From positions 691,155 to 755,154 of the forward strand of contig NZ_LMUR01000018.1 of the NCBI RefSeq assembly GCF_009765825.1: a DNA stretch of 64,000 bases, read 5' to 3'. Positions within the stretch are counted from its first letter, which is position 1. The number at the start of each line of letters is the position of its first letter. The notes under the pieces were generated by a model. That model was not told the origin of the DNA and made no database searches. It saw only the letters and a list, made by a program, of their open reading frames with translations. The position numbers and the translations under genes are program-made. This DNA is from Granulicella sp. L60. Its GTDB lineage: Bacteria > Acidobacteriota > Terriglobia > Terriglobales > Acidobacteriaceae. Positions 63,303-64,000 of this stretch are shown one piece after another.

Positions 63303-64000
63303 GTGCCGCCGCCGAAAATGAAAATGTGGATGACGTGGTCAGAACTTACGAACAGTCCGCGCATCACGAAAGAGCAGTTTCAAGAGCAGCTCGCGAAGTA
63401 CCCGAAATCCAGCATCTTGATTGCCTGTACGAAGTTGAGCGTCGGCTTCGGCTATGGGCCTGATGCGTGCACTGTACCCTCCGATCAGGTCGTGGATTTG
63501 CACATGCCGATTGTCTTTCCTTCAGCGATGGTCCCTCACGTCAATTGGTGGATCCACCACGAGGGTCGACTACCGTTCTTCAATGGGCAATTGCGTTATC
63601 TTGCAGCCGAGACAGTGCGTTTGCTGCCGGAACATCCCGTTCCTGAAGATCCCGAAAAGGGGCCGCAAAACAATCAGTTCGGCGAACTGATGCTGAAGGC
63701 GGGTGAGTTGCTTTACAAGAAGCATGTCGTCGTCTACGACGAGTTGGATGGATACGCCAACATCGCAGCCGAATTCCTTCCGTCGTACGAGTTCACATCG
63801 CCTACGGACCCGATGTTCAGCTTTCTGAGGTTCTATATCTGGCTGACGAAGATCATTCCGCGGATACCGTCGCACCTTCTCAAGTTTGAACTTGATGCGG
63901 AATTTCAGAAGCTCTTTCCGTTTCCGATCATCACGTATGCAGAATTCATCGCCACGTTTGCCATGCATGCGATTCGGGAACGGCAGGGCCAGACATACGA
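63303..64000 (+). CDS. Hypothetical protein, partial at window edge
   Basis: From a GTG at 63303 with a GGAGAG site 9 bases before, a frame stays open to the end of the window (232 codons so far). The protein begins VPPPKMKMWMTWSELTNSPR and includes FPSAMVPHVNWWIHHEGRLP, YKKHVVVYDELDGYANIAAE and SFLRFYIWLTKIIPRIPSHL. It is rich in aromatic residues and looks soluble and folded. No family is recognised. An ATG at 63318 or 63324 is another possible start. Confidence 0.7.
   Translation, partial: MPPPKMKMWMTWSELTNSPRITKEQFQEQLAKYPKSSILIACTKLSVGFGYGPDACTVPSDQVVDLHMPIVFPSAMVPHVNWWIHHEGRLPFFNGQLRYLAAETVRLLPEHPVPEDPEKGPQNNQFGELMLKAGELLYKKHVVVYDELDGYANIAAEFLPSYEFTSPTDPMFSFLRFYIWLTKIIPRIPSHLLKFELDAEFQKLFPFPIITYAEFIATFAMHAIRERQGQTY

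Overview
The window comes from a chromosome of the Acidobacteriota, most likely family Acidobacteriaceae (Granulicella/Terriglobus/Edaphobacter group). The main reasons are two secreted VWFA-related proteins of the acidobacterial type, the dispersed intergenic repeats GTCATTCCGCAGCG..GGAATC and GTCATCCTGAGCG, a secreted MBG/Ig-repeat protein and the general codon use. No rRNA or CRISPR array was seen.

Bases 1-26100 look like conserved chromosome. They hold the end of thrC followed by a ubiquitin-fold sulfur carrier; a repeat-rich stretch around a 49-aa membrane protein; the proteostasis cluster tig-clpP-clpX-lon on the minus strand; a mutarotase-fold membrane protein; a family-5 uracil-DNA glycosylase; a YtxH protein; clpC; a lolC / AhpD-like / lolD operon; a TRIC-type channel with a secreted beta-propeller protein; a zinc alcohol dehydrogenase; an S55 (SpoIVB-type) peptidase; a VWFA protein; and an exported alpha/beta hydrolase.

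At 26851 a tRNA-Gln(CUG) is followed by a P4-type tyrosine recombinase, the usual left edge of an integrated element. The element carries an AlpA-type regulator, a 5'-truncated SNF2-like helicase, a large secreted repeat protein, and a PRTRC cassette (ParB-like protein, proteins C, F, B, ThiF and E). Protein C is a small protein ending in Gly, protein B has an E2-like cysteine motif and ThiF is E1-like, so the cassette has the parts of a bacterial ubiquitin-like conjugation pathway. No JAB/JAMM peptidase (protein A) is seen. Next come accessory, defence-like genes: an R-x4-H protein, an AbrB-VapC pair, and a HEPN-like protein overlapping a 902-aa double-NTPase with a KGGVGR motif. A quinone reductase with its HxlR regulator, a peptide deformylase and an element-encoded DNA polymerase III beta clamp follow. 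Two element proteins end in clamp-binding-like peptides (QLSLFG, QQSLF). Three related palindromic intergenic elements lie at 39.6, 45.3 and 49.5 kb.

From 49.6 kb to the end the window is a patchwork: a coiled-coil membrane protein, a truncated GlsB gene next to an IS110 fragment, a HEPN-type protein, an M23 lipoprotein, a small-gene operon, a second VWFA protein, psiE, hsp20, DUF3300, a frameshifted sensor kinase, an HTH-PIN toxin-antitoxin pair and an unfinished gene at the edge. Decayed remnants (MscS channel, DNA polymerase IV, alpha/beta hydrolase, DUF1572-like) show heavy turnover. The right end of the element was not found; no second copy of the tRNA-Gln 3' end was noticed.
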